Positions 54,364 to 63,677 are shown, counted from the first letter of the stretch. The stretch is DNA of 64,000 nucleotides from Methanosarcina sp. 2.H.T.1A.6 (GCF_000979455.1 NZ_JJOY01000049.1:124001-188000), one strand, 5' to 3'. Notes: a model not told the origin generated them from the sequence alone. Made by a program: numbers and translations.

Positions 54364-55607
54364 GTGCCGAAGAATCCGGACTTGTAAAGATTGCTCTGGT
54401 TTCCTGCGGCTCTGAGTATGCCGGGGTTCAGCCCGAATTTGAAGCTGCCGCAGCCAGAGTAGATGCAAAATTCATTTATCCCGAAATTGACATTGCATCC
54501 ATAGATACCATAGGCAAAGATTTCGGGCTTGAAGTTGCAAGCGGAGACCTCAGGCTCATGATGGCACGGGCAAAGGCCGTTGTTGAAGGTACAACAAAAG
54601 TAGATGGGGTCTTTATTACTACCTGCTTCCGCTGTGCAGAAGGAGCTATTGTTCGAAACGAGGTCAGAAGGTACATCCATAAGCACTCCGAGATCCCTGT
54701 AATCAGCTATTCATTTACCGAACGAACAAGTGCAGGCACCCTGCTCACCCGTCTTGAAGCCCTGACCACAATTGCCAGGCGCAGGCATCTCCTTGCCAGG
54801 GAAGTCCAGACCGGGCTGACTGCGGGAATTGATTCGGGATCGACAACCACAAAAGCTGTGGTTATGAGAGATAACAAGATCATAGGTAAAGGCTGGGTGC
54901 CTACAACAAAAGTCCTTGAAAGTGCTGACGAAGCATACTCCCAGGCCCTTAAAGAAGCCGGAGTTGCCAGAGAAGAAGTCCAGGCTCTGGGCACTACAGG
55001 ATACGGACGTTTTCTTATAGGGAACCATTTTAACGCCCAGCTGATCCAGGAAGAAATTACCGTCAACTCAAAGGGAGCTGTCTACCTTGCAGGCAGGCAA
55101 AAGGGCTCTGCGACGGTCATTGATATCGGAGGTATGGACAACAAGGCGATCTCTGTTGAAGACGGAATCCCTGGCATGTTCACAATGGGGGGGATCTGCG
55201 CAGGAGCTTCGGGACGTTTCTTTGAAATGATCTCCAAGCGTCTCGGTGTGGAGATTACGGAACTCGGGGCACTTGCAGTCAAGGGTATGCAGGAAAATGT
55301 AAACATGAACAGCTACTGCATAGTTTTCGGGATACAGTCCCTTGTAAACTCCCTTGCCAAAGGAGCTACTCCTGAAGATGTCGCAGCTGCAGCCTGCTAC
55401 AGTGTGGTAGAACAGATCTACGAGCAGCAACTGCAGGAAGTGGACGTAAAAGAGCCATTGATCCTTGTAGGAGGTTCTTCCCTTATCGAAGGAGTCCCGA
55501 AAGCTCTCGGAGACCTTCTCAAGATTGAGGTTCTTGTACCGGAAAACTCCCACATGATAGGGGCAGTAGGGGCAGCACTTCTTGCTTCCGGCTATGTGGA
55601 GGAGTGA
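54360..55607 (+). CDS. mmp15: Methanogenesis marker protein 15 (BadF/HgdC-type ATPase)
   Basis: A 415-residue protein. The first part (about 5-130, ending [15 protein letters not shown]) resembles the HgdB-type two-iron-sulfur dehydratase subunits, the rest (about 157-415: [35 protein letters not shown]) is an ASKHA ATPase of the activator type (BadF/BcrA/HgdC). Those activators transfer low-potential electrons with ATP, so an electron-feeding role in MCR activation is attractive but inferred. Overlaps mmp5 (ATGA). Confidence 0.93.
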   Translation: MSAEESGLVKIALVSCGSEYAGVQPEFEAAAARVDAKFIYPEIDIASIDTIGKDFGLEVASGDLRLMMARAKAVVEGTTKVDGVFITTCFRCAEGAIVRNEVRRYIHKHSEIPVISYSFTERTSAGTLLTRLEALTTIARRRHLLAREVQTGLTAGIDSGSTTTKAVVMRDNKIIGKGWVPTTKVLESADEAYSQALKEAGVAREEVQALGTTGYGRFLIGNHFNAQLIQEEITVNSKGAVYLAGRQKGSATVIDIGGMDNKAISVEDGIPGMFTMGGICAGASGRFFEMISKRLGVEITELGALAVKGMQENVNMNSYCIVFGIQSLVNSLAKGATPEDVAAAACYSVVEQIYEQQLQEVDVKEPLILVGGSSLIEGVPKALGDLLKIEVLVPENSHMIGAVGAALLASGYVEE

Positions 55608-55614
55608 GGTCAAA

Positions 55615-56214
55615 ATGGATTCGCTTGAGATCTTTGTTGTCGAGTCAGCAATTGATTCGGAGCAGGAGTTTTACAGGAAGATTATCGAGGACAACCTTGC
55701 AAGTCTCAAGCTTGCTCCTGCAATAGGACGGATCAAGGTAGTGCTAAGACCTGAAGATTCTCTCTTCCAGATGGCAATCATTCTCAGGGATGTTGGCACC
55801 AGGGTTACGACAATCGATATTGCTGATGTGGAAGCAAAACCTGTCGCCGGAGAAGTAATGATTTCTATCAAAAAAGAGCAGTACATTCCGGAACTGCTCG
55901 GGAAACTCTGGGAGCGCTACGGAAAAGCGAACATCAGCCAGCCGGACCGCTGGACTGTAGCCATAACCACGGATAAACCCGCTGAAGAGGCAGCTTTTAT
56001 TAAAGAAATGATGGTTGCAGACCCCAGGCACAGGCTTCACGAAAATCTCGTGGATTTCGCGGTCCGCGCCACTCCTGAGGGTTTCAGGGTTCGCTACCAT
56101 CTATATAAAGGCAATCGATTTGTTTTTGTGGCATCTGAGGAAGCATTGAAACATGAGTGGATCGAAGAAGCAGGAGCAATGCTCGAAGAACTGACGGAAG
56201 GAGGGAAAAAGTAA
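55615..56214 (+). CDS. mmp17: Methanogenesis marker protein 17 (Mmp17)
   Basis: A 199-residue methanogen-only protein, starting at ATG 55615 after GGAGGAGTGAGG. Parts include DVGTRVTTIDIADVEAKP and LHENLVDFAVRATPEGFRVRY. No enzymatic motif is recognised. Reported as a part of the MCR activation complex; its neighbours mmp15 and mmp7 agree. Start of mmp7 follows at once. Confidence 0.93.
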   Translation: MDSLEIFVVESAIDSEQEFYRKIIEDNLASLKLAPAIGRIKVVLRPEDSLFQMAIILRDVGTRVTTIDIADVEAKPVAGEVMISIKKEQYIPELLGKLWERYGKANISQPDRWTVAITTDKPAEEAAFIKEMMVADPRHRLHENLVDFAVRATPEGFRVRYHLYKGNRFVFVASEEALKHEWIEEAGAMLEELTEGGKK

Positions 56215-56215
56215 G

Positions 56216-57151
56216 ATGGTTGTACTCCTACCCTATCTTTACACCGGCGGAGTCCATAAACACGGGCTTTTAATTGAACTGATGGAAGATCTCGGAGGCT
56301 ACATAATTCAGAAAGTAGTTACCGGGACCGAAGTCAATCTTATAATGCTTATCCCTGAAAAAGATATTGATATTGTAAAAAAGCTCTCGCATGAACTGCT
56401 TGGAGTCCTGATGGAAGCTCCTCTTACAGGGGTAGAGATTGCAGTTGTCTCCCCTACACTTGCCTCACACCACCTGCCACATTCGGCCTGCGATATAGCA
56501 GAATACCTTCGCCATCCCGGAGCTAATACAAATATGATAGGGCTTGCAAGGGGAATGGGGCGCAGGGTCTCCCTGTCCATGGACTATGAACGAAAGCTCA
56601 TCAACGAGCACGATATTGCGGTTTTCACCTTCGGATCTTTCAGTGACTGTATTACGAAAAAGAAGCCGAAACTCTTTGAAGGCATTGAGATACCTATTGT
56701 GGTTACCGGAGGGCCTGCTGAACTGAAAACCGAAGATGTCCCCGGAGCAGACCTCTACATTGGAAATATAGGAAGGGTTTCTCACAGGTTAAGAAGAACA
56801 GAGGAGATTAATGCCCTCGACAATCTGAACGAAGGGGTTTCAAAGATTGCTTCTGAGATTCGCCAGCAGCAGGCAAAAGACCCGCTTGCGGTACTTCCTG
56901 CGCGAGTCATGAAGGAGATCGAAAACCAGGTTCCGGAAATCCGCAGGGTGCTCTCTCCTGCTCCTCTCACCCTTCAGCTTGACGGACTCAGGGTCAAACT
57001 TCCATACGATGAATTCCATGAGAAAATTGAAAAGCTGGAGTTTGATGAAGGAGTCGTCCTTTCCGAGCTTGCAAATATTTCCAGGTCAAAAATGAAAAAT
57101 TATATATTGATAAAAATCAAATCTAAGTCTGACGTTGGTTTTGCAATTTGA
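56216..57151 (+). CDS. mmp7: Methanogenesis marker protein 7 (Mmp7)
   Basis: A 311-residue methanogen-only protein. Conserved parts include GGVHKHGLLIELMEDLGGY at the start, and IGLARGMGRRVSLSMDYE and FTFGSFSDCI in the middle. It is one of the marker proteins reported in the MCR activation complex, where large iron-sulfur clusters were seen. Last gene of the mmp block, beginning 1 base after mmp17 ends. Confidence 0.93.
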   Translation: MVVLLPYLYTGGVHKHGLLIELMEDLGGYIIQKVVTGTEVNLIMLIPEKDIDIVKKLSHELLGVLMEAPLTGVEIAVVSPTLASHHLPHSACDIAEYLRHPGANTNMIGLARGMGRRVSLSMDYERKLINEHDIAVFTFGSFSDCITKKKPKLFEGIEIPIVVTGGPAELKTEDVPGADLYIGNIGRVSHRLRRTEEINALDNLNEGVSKIASEIRQQQAKDPLAVLPARVMKEIENQVPEIRRVLSPAPLTLQLDGLRVKLPYDEFHEKIEKLEFDEGVVLSELANISRSKMKNYILIKIKSKSDVGFAI

Positions 57152-57293
57152 CCCGGATTCTGTTGGGTTAAACTTTATCCTTTACATTTTTACTGGGTTT
57201 GTGGCTTTTCACTTATCCTTTAAACTGTAAAGTCCTACCAGAAAAATGGCGTCCAATCCTGTTTTCCACGTTAATGTGCGCTGGTGGTTTCTT

Positions 57294-57785
57294 ATGGAAC
57301 TTGAGGATATTGTGGAAATTTTGAAAAGTGACCCCGAGAAAGTCATCCCGGAGCTTCTCGATGATGTCCGGAAACAGTATGGAGAAGTTCCTTACATTAT
57401 GAATTTTATGAAAGATCTCCCTGAGATCTTCATCCCAAAAACTCTTTATGATAATTCTATCATGCGAGAGTTCAAAAATCTCGACCCGGAAACCGTGGAG
57501 CTTATTTCCATAGGTGTAGCTTCTGCCCTTCGCTGCGACCATTGCCTTAAAATGCATATCAGAATCGCAAAAAGAAAAGGAATCACAAAAGAAAAAATAT
57601 TTTATGCAATAATGATAGGAGCATCCCTGGCCAACGCCGCAGTACTTGCAGGAAGTACAAGGGCGCTTGCATCCGAATTCCCTGGTGACGAAGAGGGATC
57701 TAAAGAAGAGGAAAGTGACGAAAAAGAACAATGCTGTGATCCTGATTGCGAAGTATGCAATATCTCCGGAGCAAACATTAAGTAA
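57294..57785 (+). CDS. AhpD/carboxymuconolactone decarboxylase-family protein
   Basis: A 163-residue AhpD-like protein, with redox motif CDHC followed by KMH (CxxCxxxH), known in AhpD as the thiol pair reducing partner proteins. A Cys-rich tail (CCDPDCEVCN) is unusual for the family. ATG 57246 would add 16 residues (VNVRWWFL); the shorter start follows GGTGG. It lies about 140 bases after mmp7 on the same strand, so it may belong to the MCR activation block as a thiol redox protein (inference). Confidence 0.85.
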   Translation: MELEDIVEILKSDPEKVIPELLDDVRKQYGEVPYIMNFMKDLPEIFIPKTLYDNSIMREFKNLDPETVELISIGVASALRCDHCLKMHIRIAKRKGITKEKIFYAIMIGASLANAAVLAGSTRALASEFPGDEEGSKEEESDEKEQCCDPDCEVCNISGANIK

Positions 57786-58074
57786 ACAGTCAGCAAAATC
57801 CCCGAAATTTAACTTTTTCAGGCTCACTTATTGGAAGTTCAATTTTAGATTTTATTTTAAAAAACAATTTTTGAAGATCGTTTTAATTAAAAATCGGTTT
57901 ACAGACCAAATTCTGGTTCAATTTTTGCAATAACATTTCTAAGTTAAGTTCTTATAATCTTAATGCTTATTTTTTTACAGATCTTTTCGGTATTTAATTA
58001 ACACAATCCATAAACTTATTGAGATCAATTGAGAACTCACAAATTATGTCTGTAAAACAGGTTTACCTGATTTA
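57786..58074. other. AT-rich spacer
   Basis: About 290 bases of low-complexity AT-rich sequence before the AAT-type repeat. No gene is seen. Confidence 0.4.
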
Positions 58075-58182
58075 TACTAATTCTAATAATCATACTAATA
58101 ATAATCATACTAATAATAATCATACTAATAATAATTCTAATAATCATACTAATAATAATATTAATAATCTTAATAATAATTG
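58075..58182. repeat. Degenerate AATAAT/CATACT tandem array
   Basis: About 100 bases of AATAAT and CATACT words repeating with a period of about 15, e.g. TAATAATAATCATAC three times. It ends about 15 bases before the next start codon (58195), so it is likely part of that gene's promoter/leader and could change length by slippage. Confidence 0.85.
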
Positions 58183-58194
58183 GAAGTAAATTAA

Positions 58195-58923
58195 TTGCCG
58201 ATACGGAGGCTCATTTACATTAATCAAAACAATATTCATGGAATCATTTTCTCCTTTGTCTTATTGCTGATGGTATTATTCTTACCTGCTGTTTTCCCGG
58301 CATCCGGGGCAAGTTCAGAGAAGATTCTCGATAATCCCTGGAGTCATTCTCCTATTACAGTGTACATCGACGGCAAAAATATCCCGCTCCATTACAGCCC
58401 CACCTACTATGAACAGATAGAAAAGGCTCTTGAATACTGGGAAGACGGGGGAAACGGTAACCTCGAGTACAGCCCTGTTTTTGAGATTGTCGACTCCGAA
58501 GAAGCGGACATACGAATAATGTGGGTGGAAAACCTGGAGAGCGTTGAAGGCGCTCCTTCGGGTGTAGCAGGCTATGCAAAACCCAGTATCTCCGGAGATC
58601 GTTTCGTTGGAGTGGATATAGTCCTTGAGGTTGGAAACTATCAGGGTAGGGGCTGGAGGCAGTATGGAGACGCAACCATGCTTACCATTGCAAAGCATGA
58701 GCTCGGGCATGCTCTTGGTCTCGGGCACAGCAATGATCGGGGAGATATAATGTATCCTGAGTACGAACTCAGGGATAATGTGAACCCCATTCTGCTGAAC
58801 AAATATGGAACTCTGTTGCGTGTAGCAGGTTTTATAGCTCTTGCAATTCTCCTGCTCCTTGGTGTAAGCTGGCAGTACAGCCGGAAAAAAAGAAAAAAAC
58901 TTGAAGATGAGTACTTCAAATGA
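58195..58923 (+). CDS. Matrixin-like secreted zinc metalloprotease (M10-type)
   Basis: A 242-residue protease: signal helix (about 15-39), catalytic domain (about 45-195) with zinc motif HELGHALGLGH (His168, Glu169, His172, His178) and Met-turn IMYP (about 185-188), then a C-terminal membrane helix (about 205-232) and a basic tail. So the enzyme faces outside but is anchored. The start is TTG 58195 with GGAAG upstream. No pro-domain with a cysteine switch is seen. Confidence 0.88.
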   Translation: MPIRRLIYINQNNIHGIIFSFVLLLMVLFLPAVFPASGASSEKILDNPWSHSPITVYIDGKNIPLHYSPTYYEQIEKALEYWEDGGNGNLEYSPVFEIVDSEEADIRIMWVENLESVEGAPSGVAGYAKPSISGDRFVGVDIVLEVGNYQGRGWRQYGDATMLTIAKHELGHALGLGHSNDRGDIMYPEYELRDNVNPILLNKYGTLLRVAGFIALAILLLLGVSWQYSRKKRKKLEDEYFK

Positions 58924-58961
58924 ATGATATCAAATGAATGATAAATAGGCAGATTTCCGGA

Positions 58962-59399
58962 TCACACAGGAGGCTCGTAAGGTTTTTTGTTTTCGAGGGC
59001 AAACCTTTTGAAAAAGTCTCTGAAATAAGCAGGAAGTGTCTCCATTTCGAGAATACGTTCAAGGGAAATCCAGGCGTATTCAATATGCTCCGAACTCAAT
59101 TTAACCTCAGCTATAACATATCCCCCATTATATAGAACAGCAATAACCTTTTTTTTCGGGAGCTCAAAGTTTACTTCTCCTGCAATTTCCCCCGGATAAA
59201 TTGAAATTCCGGTTTCCTCCCAGACCTCACGCACAACTGCTTCTTTAAGAGTCTCCTCCAGGTTCACCTTCCCACCCGGCAGGTCCCATTTTCCAGGATT
59301 GGTGCGGGAGTTTTCCGAACGCCTGAGTAGCAGAAATTCTCCTTTCTCATTCCGGACAAGGGCGTATACAGATATGATATACGGTTTCTCCAGATTCAT
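58962..59399 (-). CDS. Nudix hydrolase
   Basis: A 145-residue Nudix protein that hydrolyses nucleoside diphosphate derivatives. The Nudix box is GGKVNLEETLKEAVVREV with WEETG (about 42-64). Short sanitising-type (MutT-like) member, substrate unknown. Single gene on the minus strand. Confidence 0.93.
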   Translation of the reverse strand: MNLEKPYIISVYALVRNEKGEFLLLRRSENSRTNPGKWDLPGGKVNLEETLKEAVVREVWEETGISIYPGEIAGEVNFELPKKKVIAVLYNGGYVIAEVKLSSEHIEYAWISLERILEMETLPAYFRDFFKRFALENKKPYEPPV

Positions 59400-59681
59400 G
59401 TAATATTATCTCAGATTTCTCTGTCTTAAAGGCTGGCTCTTTTAAGATCTTCACATTACAGGTCCTGATTAAAAATTATCTCTCAATAGGAAGGCTTTAA
59501 GGCAAATATTTCTATAGAGTGGTTACAAGACTTAAAGGAAAAGGGCAGAATCCGGAATTAATGAATGAAAATGAATCGAAAAAGAATCGAAAAAGGAATT
59601 CTAATTTGAAATCCGGTTGAAAATACATCAGAACCACGTCACAATAAGTAGAACTAAAAGAGTCATGAAAAAGGGATTGAT
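59400..59681. other. AT-rich spacer
   Basis: About 280 AT-rich bases between the Nudix gene and AOR. No gene or repeat beyond short GAATCGAAAAAG words near 59575. Confidence 0.4.
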
Positions 59682-61400
59682 ATGGCTGGCTGGAAAGGAA
59701 AAACAGTATATGTAGACCTTAGCTCCGAAGCAGTTACCGTCACCGGTACCGATGAAAAATTAATCCGTATGTACCTGGGAGGCAGGGGACTTGGAATAAA
59801 GTTACTTTCCGAGCTTGCAGATCCTGATATTAACCCTCTTAGCCCTGAAAACCCCCTGATTTTCACTGCCGGGCCGCTTACAGGCCTTGCTCCGATGGCT
59901 TCAGGGGCAGTTCTTACATCGAAGTCACCTCTAACAGGCACAATATTTAGCTGGAACATGGGTGGGGGCTTCGGGAGAGAACTTAAAAAAGCCGGGATTG
60001 ATGCTCTGGTCATTACCGGAAAGGCAAAAAAACCTTCCTTTGTGGAGGTAAGGGGGGAAGATATCAAAATTGTGCAGGCAGACCATCTTTGGGGGAAAAA
60101 TATCGAAGCATGCACCGAGGCCCTGAAGAATAAAGGAAGCGTCGCCTGCATAGGTCGGGCAGGTGAAAAAGGAGTTCTGATTTCTTCTTTTGTCATTGAT
60201 TCCGTACACAGCGGAAGGGGGGGTCTGGGGGCGGTTGCAGGCTCAAAGCTGCTGAAGGCAATGGTTGTAAAAGGGGAAAAAGAACGTTTGCCAGCCAGTC
60301 CTGAAAAGTTCAAAGACCTTGAAACAAAGATGCTAAAGCTTTTTGAAGCAAACCCCGTACTCTCCAAAGGGCTTGCAAACTACGGCACGCCTTCACTTGT
60401 AAAGCTTCTGGATTATATGGATCTCATCCCCTGCAAAAACTTTTCCGGAAGAGGAACTACTTTTGCGGATCTGTTCTCAGGGGAGTATATCAAAACCAGC
60501 TTCGAGCTTGAGAAAGAAAGCTGCCCTGCCTGTCCTCTGGGCTGTAAACGAAGGATAATAAAAACCGGGCAGATCCTTCCTGATTACGATTCCCTGTGGG
60601 CTTTCGGGTTCAACCTTGAAAACCCGGATTTTAACTCCGTGCTCCGGGCAGACAGAATCTGTAAGGATTACGGGCTTGACCCTATCTCTGCAGGTTCCGT
60701 ACTCGGCGCCTGTGCGGAACTCAAATCCGGGAAAATAGATCTCAGGGAACTTGAAACTCTTCTTGAAGCAATCGGGGGAGGGAGTGAACCCGGAAATGGA
60801 GCTAGAAAGTATTTCTCAGCCCGGAAGAGAGAATATCTTAGTATGGATGTAAAGGGTCTCGAACTCGGGGGTTTTGATCCCCGGGGAATCCGAGGGCAGG
60901 CCCTTGCTTACGCTACCTCCTGCCATGGGGGAGATTACTTTACAGCCTTTATGGTCGGACCCGAAGTTCTTGGAAAGCCTCTACTCCTTGATCGCTTCAG
61001 CCTCAAAGGAAAAGCTGGAATTCTGCAGGTCTTTGAAAACCTGACTGCTGTGCTGGATTCCCTTGTGCTCTGTCCGTTTTCGATTTTTGCCATTAATGAA
61101 GAACTCTGTTCAGCCCTTCTGCATTCGGGGGTTGGGATGGAAGTATCTCCTGCGGAACTCTTGAAATCAGGAGAAAGAATCTGGAATCTGGAGAAAATTT
61201 ATAACCTGAGAGCGGGTTTTACACGGAAAGATGATGCCCTTCCTGAAAGGTTTTTCGAAGCCGGCAGCGATGAAAGAGGAGATGAAATTCCCAGGCAGGA
61301 GTTTGAAGTTGCTCTTCAGGAGTATTACCGTTATCGTGGCTGGGATACGGAGGGAGTTCCCTCTCAGGGAAAACTGAGAGAACTTGGACTCGGATGTTAA
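59682..61400 (+). CDS. Aldehyde:ferredoxin oxidoreductase (tungsten pterin enzyme)
   Basis: A 572-residue AOR-family enzyme, oxidising aldehydes to acids with ferredoxin. The first domain (GGRGLGIKLL, TAGPLTGL, SGAVLTSKSPLTG) binds the W-bispterin. The [4Fe-4S] ligands are Cys in CPACPLGC (about 285-292) and the later Cys in LVLCPFSIF (about 464-472). Slightly shorter than the family norm of about 600. Aldehyde detoxification or a reductive role is possible. Confidence 0.92.
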   Translation: MAGWKGKTVYVDLSSEAVTVTGTDEKLIRMYLGGRGLGIKLLSELADPDINPLSPENPLIFTAGPLTGLAPMASGAVLTSKSPLTGTIFSWNMGGGFGRELKKAGIDALVITGKAKKPSFVEVRGEDIKIVQADHLWGKNIEACTEALKNKGSVACIGRAGEKGVLISSFVIDSVHSGRGGLGAVAGSKLLKAMVVKGEKERLPASPEKFKDLETKMLKLFEANPVLSKGLANYGTPSLVKLLDYMDLIPCKNFSGRGTTFADLFSGEYIKTSFELEKESCPACPLGCKRRIIKTGQILPDYDSLWAFGFNLENPDFNSVLRADRICKDYGLDPISAGSVLGACAELKSGKIDLRELETLLEAIGGGSEPGNGARKYFSARKREYLSMDVKGLELGGFDPRGIRGQALAYATSCHGGDYFTAFMVGPEVLGKPLLLDRFSLKGKAGILQVFENLTAVLDSLVLCPFSIFAINEELCSALLHSGVGMEVSPAELLKSGERIWNLEKIYNLRAGFTRKDDALPERFFEAGSDERGDEIPRQEFEVALQEYYRYRGWDTEGVPSQGKLRELGLGC

Positions 61401-61758
61401 AGAAAAACTGAAAAAGGCTACGGACTTTTGCATGTATTGCAAATTCCGCAGGAACAGGGTTCATCCGGAGTTCATAACACCTCCGCAGGAAACCCGTTAC
61501 ATCTTTAGATTTAGCGGGTAATTGACTTGAACAGTCAAATTTTACTTATTATCTCAAAGATTCCGTTCAAATTAATGGAATTATCCAGTTATTTCGAAAG
61601 TTTTCTCTGAAATTACTCCCGGAAAAACAAAATCTCGCATAAGCGTTATATACTCTAGGATAATTAATCGTATTAGTTCTCTACCTGTGAGATTGTACAT
61701 GTATTCAGGTAGTAATTACTTTCCAGTTTTTCTATACAGAGCAAGTAAGCAAAGTATG
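61401..61758. other. Intergenic stretch upstream of the aIF5A repeat
   Basis: About 360 bases with no gene. A TATA-like GTTATATACT (about 61646) occurs well upstream of aIF5A. Confidence 0.4.
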
Positions 61759-61980
61759 GATAAAAGGGTAGACAGGCTTAAAAATTAGAACAGCCATCTT
61801 ATACCACTTCACCGGAATTGGCACTGGAAAAATTTCCCTCAAATCCGGTATGGCGCTTACAACTTATTGAGATAAAAGGGTAGACAGGCTTAAAAATTAG
61901 ATAAGCCTTTTTATACCACTTCGCCGGAATTGGCACTGGTAAATTTGCCCGCAAATCCGGTATGGCGCTTACAACTTATT
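61759..61980 (+). repeat. Tandem duplication of a 110-bp unit upstream of aIF5A
   Basis: Two near-identical 110-bp units, 61759-61868 and 61871-61980, each starting GATAAAAGGGTAGACAGGC and ending ACAACTTATT. In each, CCGGAATTG can pair with CAAATCCGG (one mismatch) to form a hairpin, and a TATAcc word lies 13-17 bases before that. The second copy ends 34 bases before the aIF5A start. It may be a duplicated promoter/leader or a pair of small RNA genes. Confidence 0.8.
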
Positions 61981-62014
61981 GATATACATATCTAAAACGT
62001 AAGGGAGAATTGTT

Positions 62015-62401
62015 ATGAAACAGCAGGTTGAAGTTAAGGAGCTCAAAGAAGGGAAGTACGTAATCGTTGACGACGAAGCATGTATCATAAAGAGCATTAC
62101 AAAATCCAAACCCGGGAAACATGGGGCCGCAAAGGCAAGAATCGAGACAATTGGTCTTTTTGACGGTCAGAAGCGCTCCTACATTGGTTCAGTTGCAAAC
62201 AAAGTCTATGTTCCGATTGTAGAACGAAAAAGTGCACAGGTAATCTCAATCGTTGGCGAAATCGCCCAGCTCATGGATCTGGGAGACTTTTCGACCTTTG
62301 AGATTGTAATCCCTGAGGAATACAAGGAAAAGGTAAAAGAGGGCGAAGAGATTTCTTATATCACAGCCCTCGGAAAGGTCAAACTCGATATAAGGACATA
62401 A
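62015..62401 (+). CDS. eif5A: Translation initiation factor aIF5A
   Basis: A 128-residue aIF5A that helps ribosomes make peptide bonds at hard motifs. The hypusine site is Lys35 in KPGKHGAAK. A ribosome-binding site GGGAG lies just before ATG. Full length, with SH3-like and OB domains. It is followed by a strong terminator and then agmatinase, whose product feeds spermidine/hypusine synthesis. Confidence 0.96.
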   Translation: MKQQVEVKELKEGKYVIVDDEACIIKSITKSKPGKHGAAKARIETIGLFDGQKRSYIGSVANKVYVPIVERKSAQVISIVGEIAQLMDLGDFSTFEIVIPEEYKEKVKEGEEISYITALGKVKLDIRT

Positions 62402-62421
62402 GTCTCTGAAAAGCAGGTGAA

Positions 62422-62452
62422 AACTCAGGTTAATAACCTGAGTTTCTTTTTT
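62422..62452 (+). terminator. Terminator between aIF5A and speB
   Basis: AACTCAGGTT (62422-62431) pairs perfectly with AACCTGAGTT (62435-62444), followed by TCTTTTTT. This is a 10-bp stem with a 3-base loop. Confidence 0.75.
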
Positions 62453-62480
62453 AAGTAAACAATTTACATCAGGTAAGAGT

Positions 62481-63356
62481 ATGTTTTTGCCCAATTCCTT
62501 TATAGATGCTCTTGCAGACTATGAGTCTGCACGTTATGTTATTTTCGGCGTACCCTTTGACAATACCTCCTCGTACCGCGCAGGCAGCCGCTGGGCTCCG
62601 GATGCGATGAGGCAGGTTTCTGCAAATTTTGAGAGTTATAACCCGACATTTGACATCGATCTTGTGGACCTTCCGATTTATGATGCAGGAAACCTGGAAA
62701 CATCAGCCCTGGTTGACGAGACCCTGCGGGATCTTTACGAAGATGTAAAGGGTTTACTGAATGATGGAAAGCTTCCAATAATGCTTGGTGGAGAACATTC
62801 CCTTACTTATTCGACGGTTAAGGCGTGTGCCGAGTTCGCAGGAGATGATTTCGGAGTCCTTATCCTTGATGCTCACTTTGACCTCAGGGAGGAGTACAGG
62901 GGATTCAAGAATAATCATGCGTGTGTATCCCGGAATATTCTCGATCAGGTCACGAAGAATCTTGTTTCTATAGGTATAAGGAGCGGCCCGGAAGAAGAAT
63001 GGGTTTTTGCCAGGGAAAATAACCTGAAATACTACACGGCAGATGATGTTGAATCCATAGGCATGGTCGAAGTCCTCAAAGAAGTAATTGAATGTCTGGA
63101 CTGTAGCCAGCTCTATCTTTCTCTTGATATGGATGCAATAGATCCGTCTTACGCCCCGGGTCTCGGTACACCTGAGCCTTTTGGCCTCAGTGCCAGGGAC
63201 GTCAGAACTGCAATAAGGACTCTTGCTCCTTACTCAATGGCTTTCGATGTAGTTGAAATTGCCCCTGAATATGATTCCGGACAGACAGCCATGCTCGGAG
63301 CAAAACTCATGAGAGAGTTCATTGCCTCCCATGCAAAAAGCTGTATCAAAATATAA
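62481..63356 (+). CDS. speB: Agmatinase (SpeB, arginase family)
   Basis: A 291-residue binuclear manganese enzyme hydrolysing agmatine to putrescine and urea. Metal motifs: GGEHSLTY, DAHFDLRE and SLDMDAIDP, all arginase-family. It lies just after the aIF5A terminator, with AGGT at about 62471. Its product putrescine leads through spermidine to the deoxyhypusine modification of aIF5A, so the neighbourhood makes sense. Confidence 0.95.
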   Translation: MFLPNSFIDALADYESARYVIFGVPFDNTSSYRAGSRWAPDAMRQVSANFESYNPTFDIDLVDLPIYDAGNLETSALVDETLRDLYEDVKGLLNDGKLPIMLGGEHSLTYSTVKACAEFAGDDFGVLILDAHFDLREEYRGFKNNHACVSRNILDQVTKNLVSIGIRSGPEEEWVFARENNLKYYTADDVESIGMVEVLKEVIECLDCSQLYLSLDMDAIDPSYAPGLGTPEPFGLSARDVRTAIRTLAPYSMAFDVVEIAPEYDSGQTAMLGAKLMREFIASHAKSCIKI

Positions 63357-63500
63357 GCTGCAAAGAACATATGGGCTTTTTGTAAAAAAGTGATGAAAGG
63401 ATGAAGTATCCCATTTCGGGACTTCTCCAATTCAATATATTTTTATTTGACAGCTCTTTATTTAAAAAAATCTGACTCGATCACACTCTTTTATCCTTTA

Positions 63501-63677
63501 TTACGCGCGCCAGATAGCTATGATCTTATCAATTGCTATGTGCGTGTATCTTCCGTCTTTTCCAAGAGTGAGTACATTGTCTGCGCAGGCTTCCACTTTT
63601 CCGTTAAAAATATCAGGCTCCCCGCAGTAGATGTCTACAATTTCTCCGAGATGGTGTTCCACTATAAAAGACTGCAT
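63501..63677 (-). CDS. Small Sm-like protein (paralog 1)
   Basis: A 58-residue protein with the pattern of a small beta-barrel: FNGKVEACADNVLTL, then YTHIAIDKIIAIW, close to an Sm/LSm fold. GAGGTG lies before ATG 63677; an in-frame GTG at 63686 overlaps that site. A clear paralog follows at the window edge (VEACADNVLTL and THIAIDKIIA shared). Function unknown; RNA binding is a guess from fold. Confidence 0.7.
   Translation of the reverse strand: MQSFIVEHHLGEIVDIYCGEPDIFNGKVEACADNVLTLGKDGRYTHIAIDKIIAIWRA

Noticed and set aside
57786-58182. Small ORFs in the AT-repeat region before the matrixin-like protease
   Set aside because: Low-complexity Asn/Ile/Leu codon runs only; no ribosome-binding site or conserved pattern.
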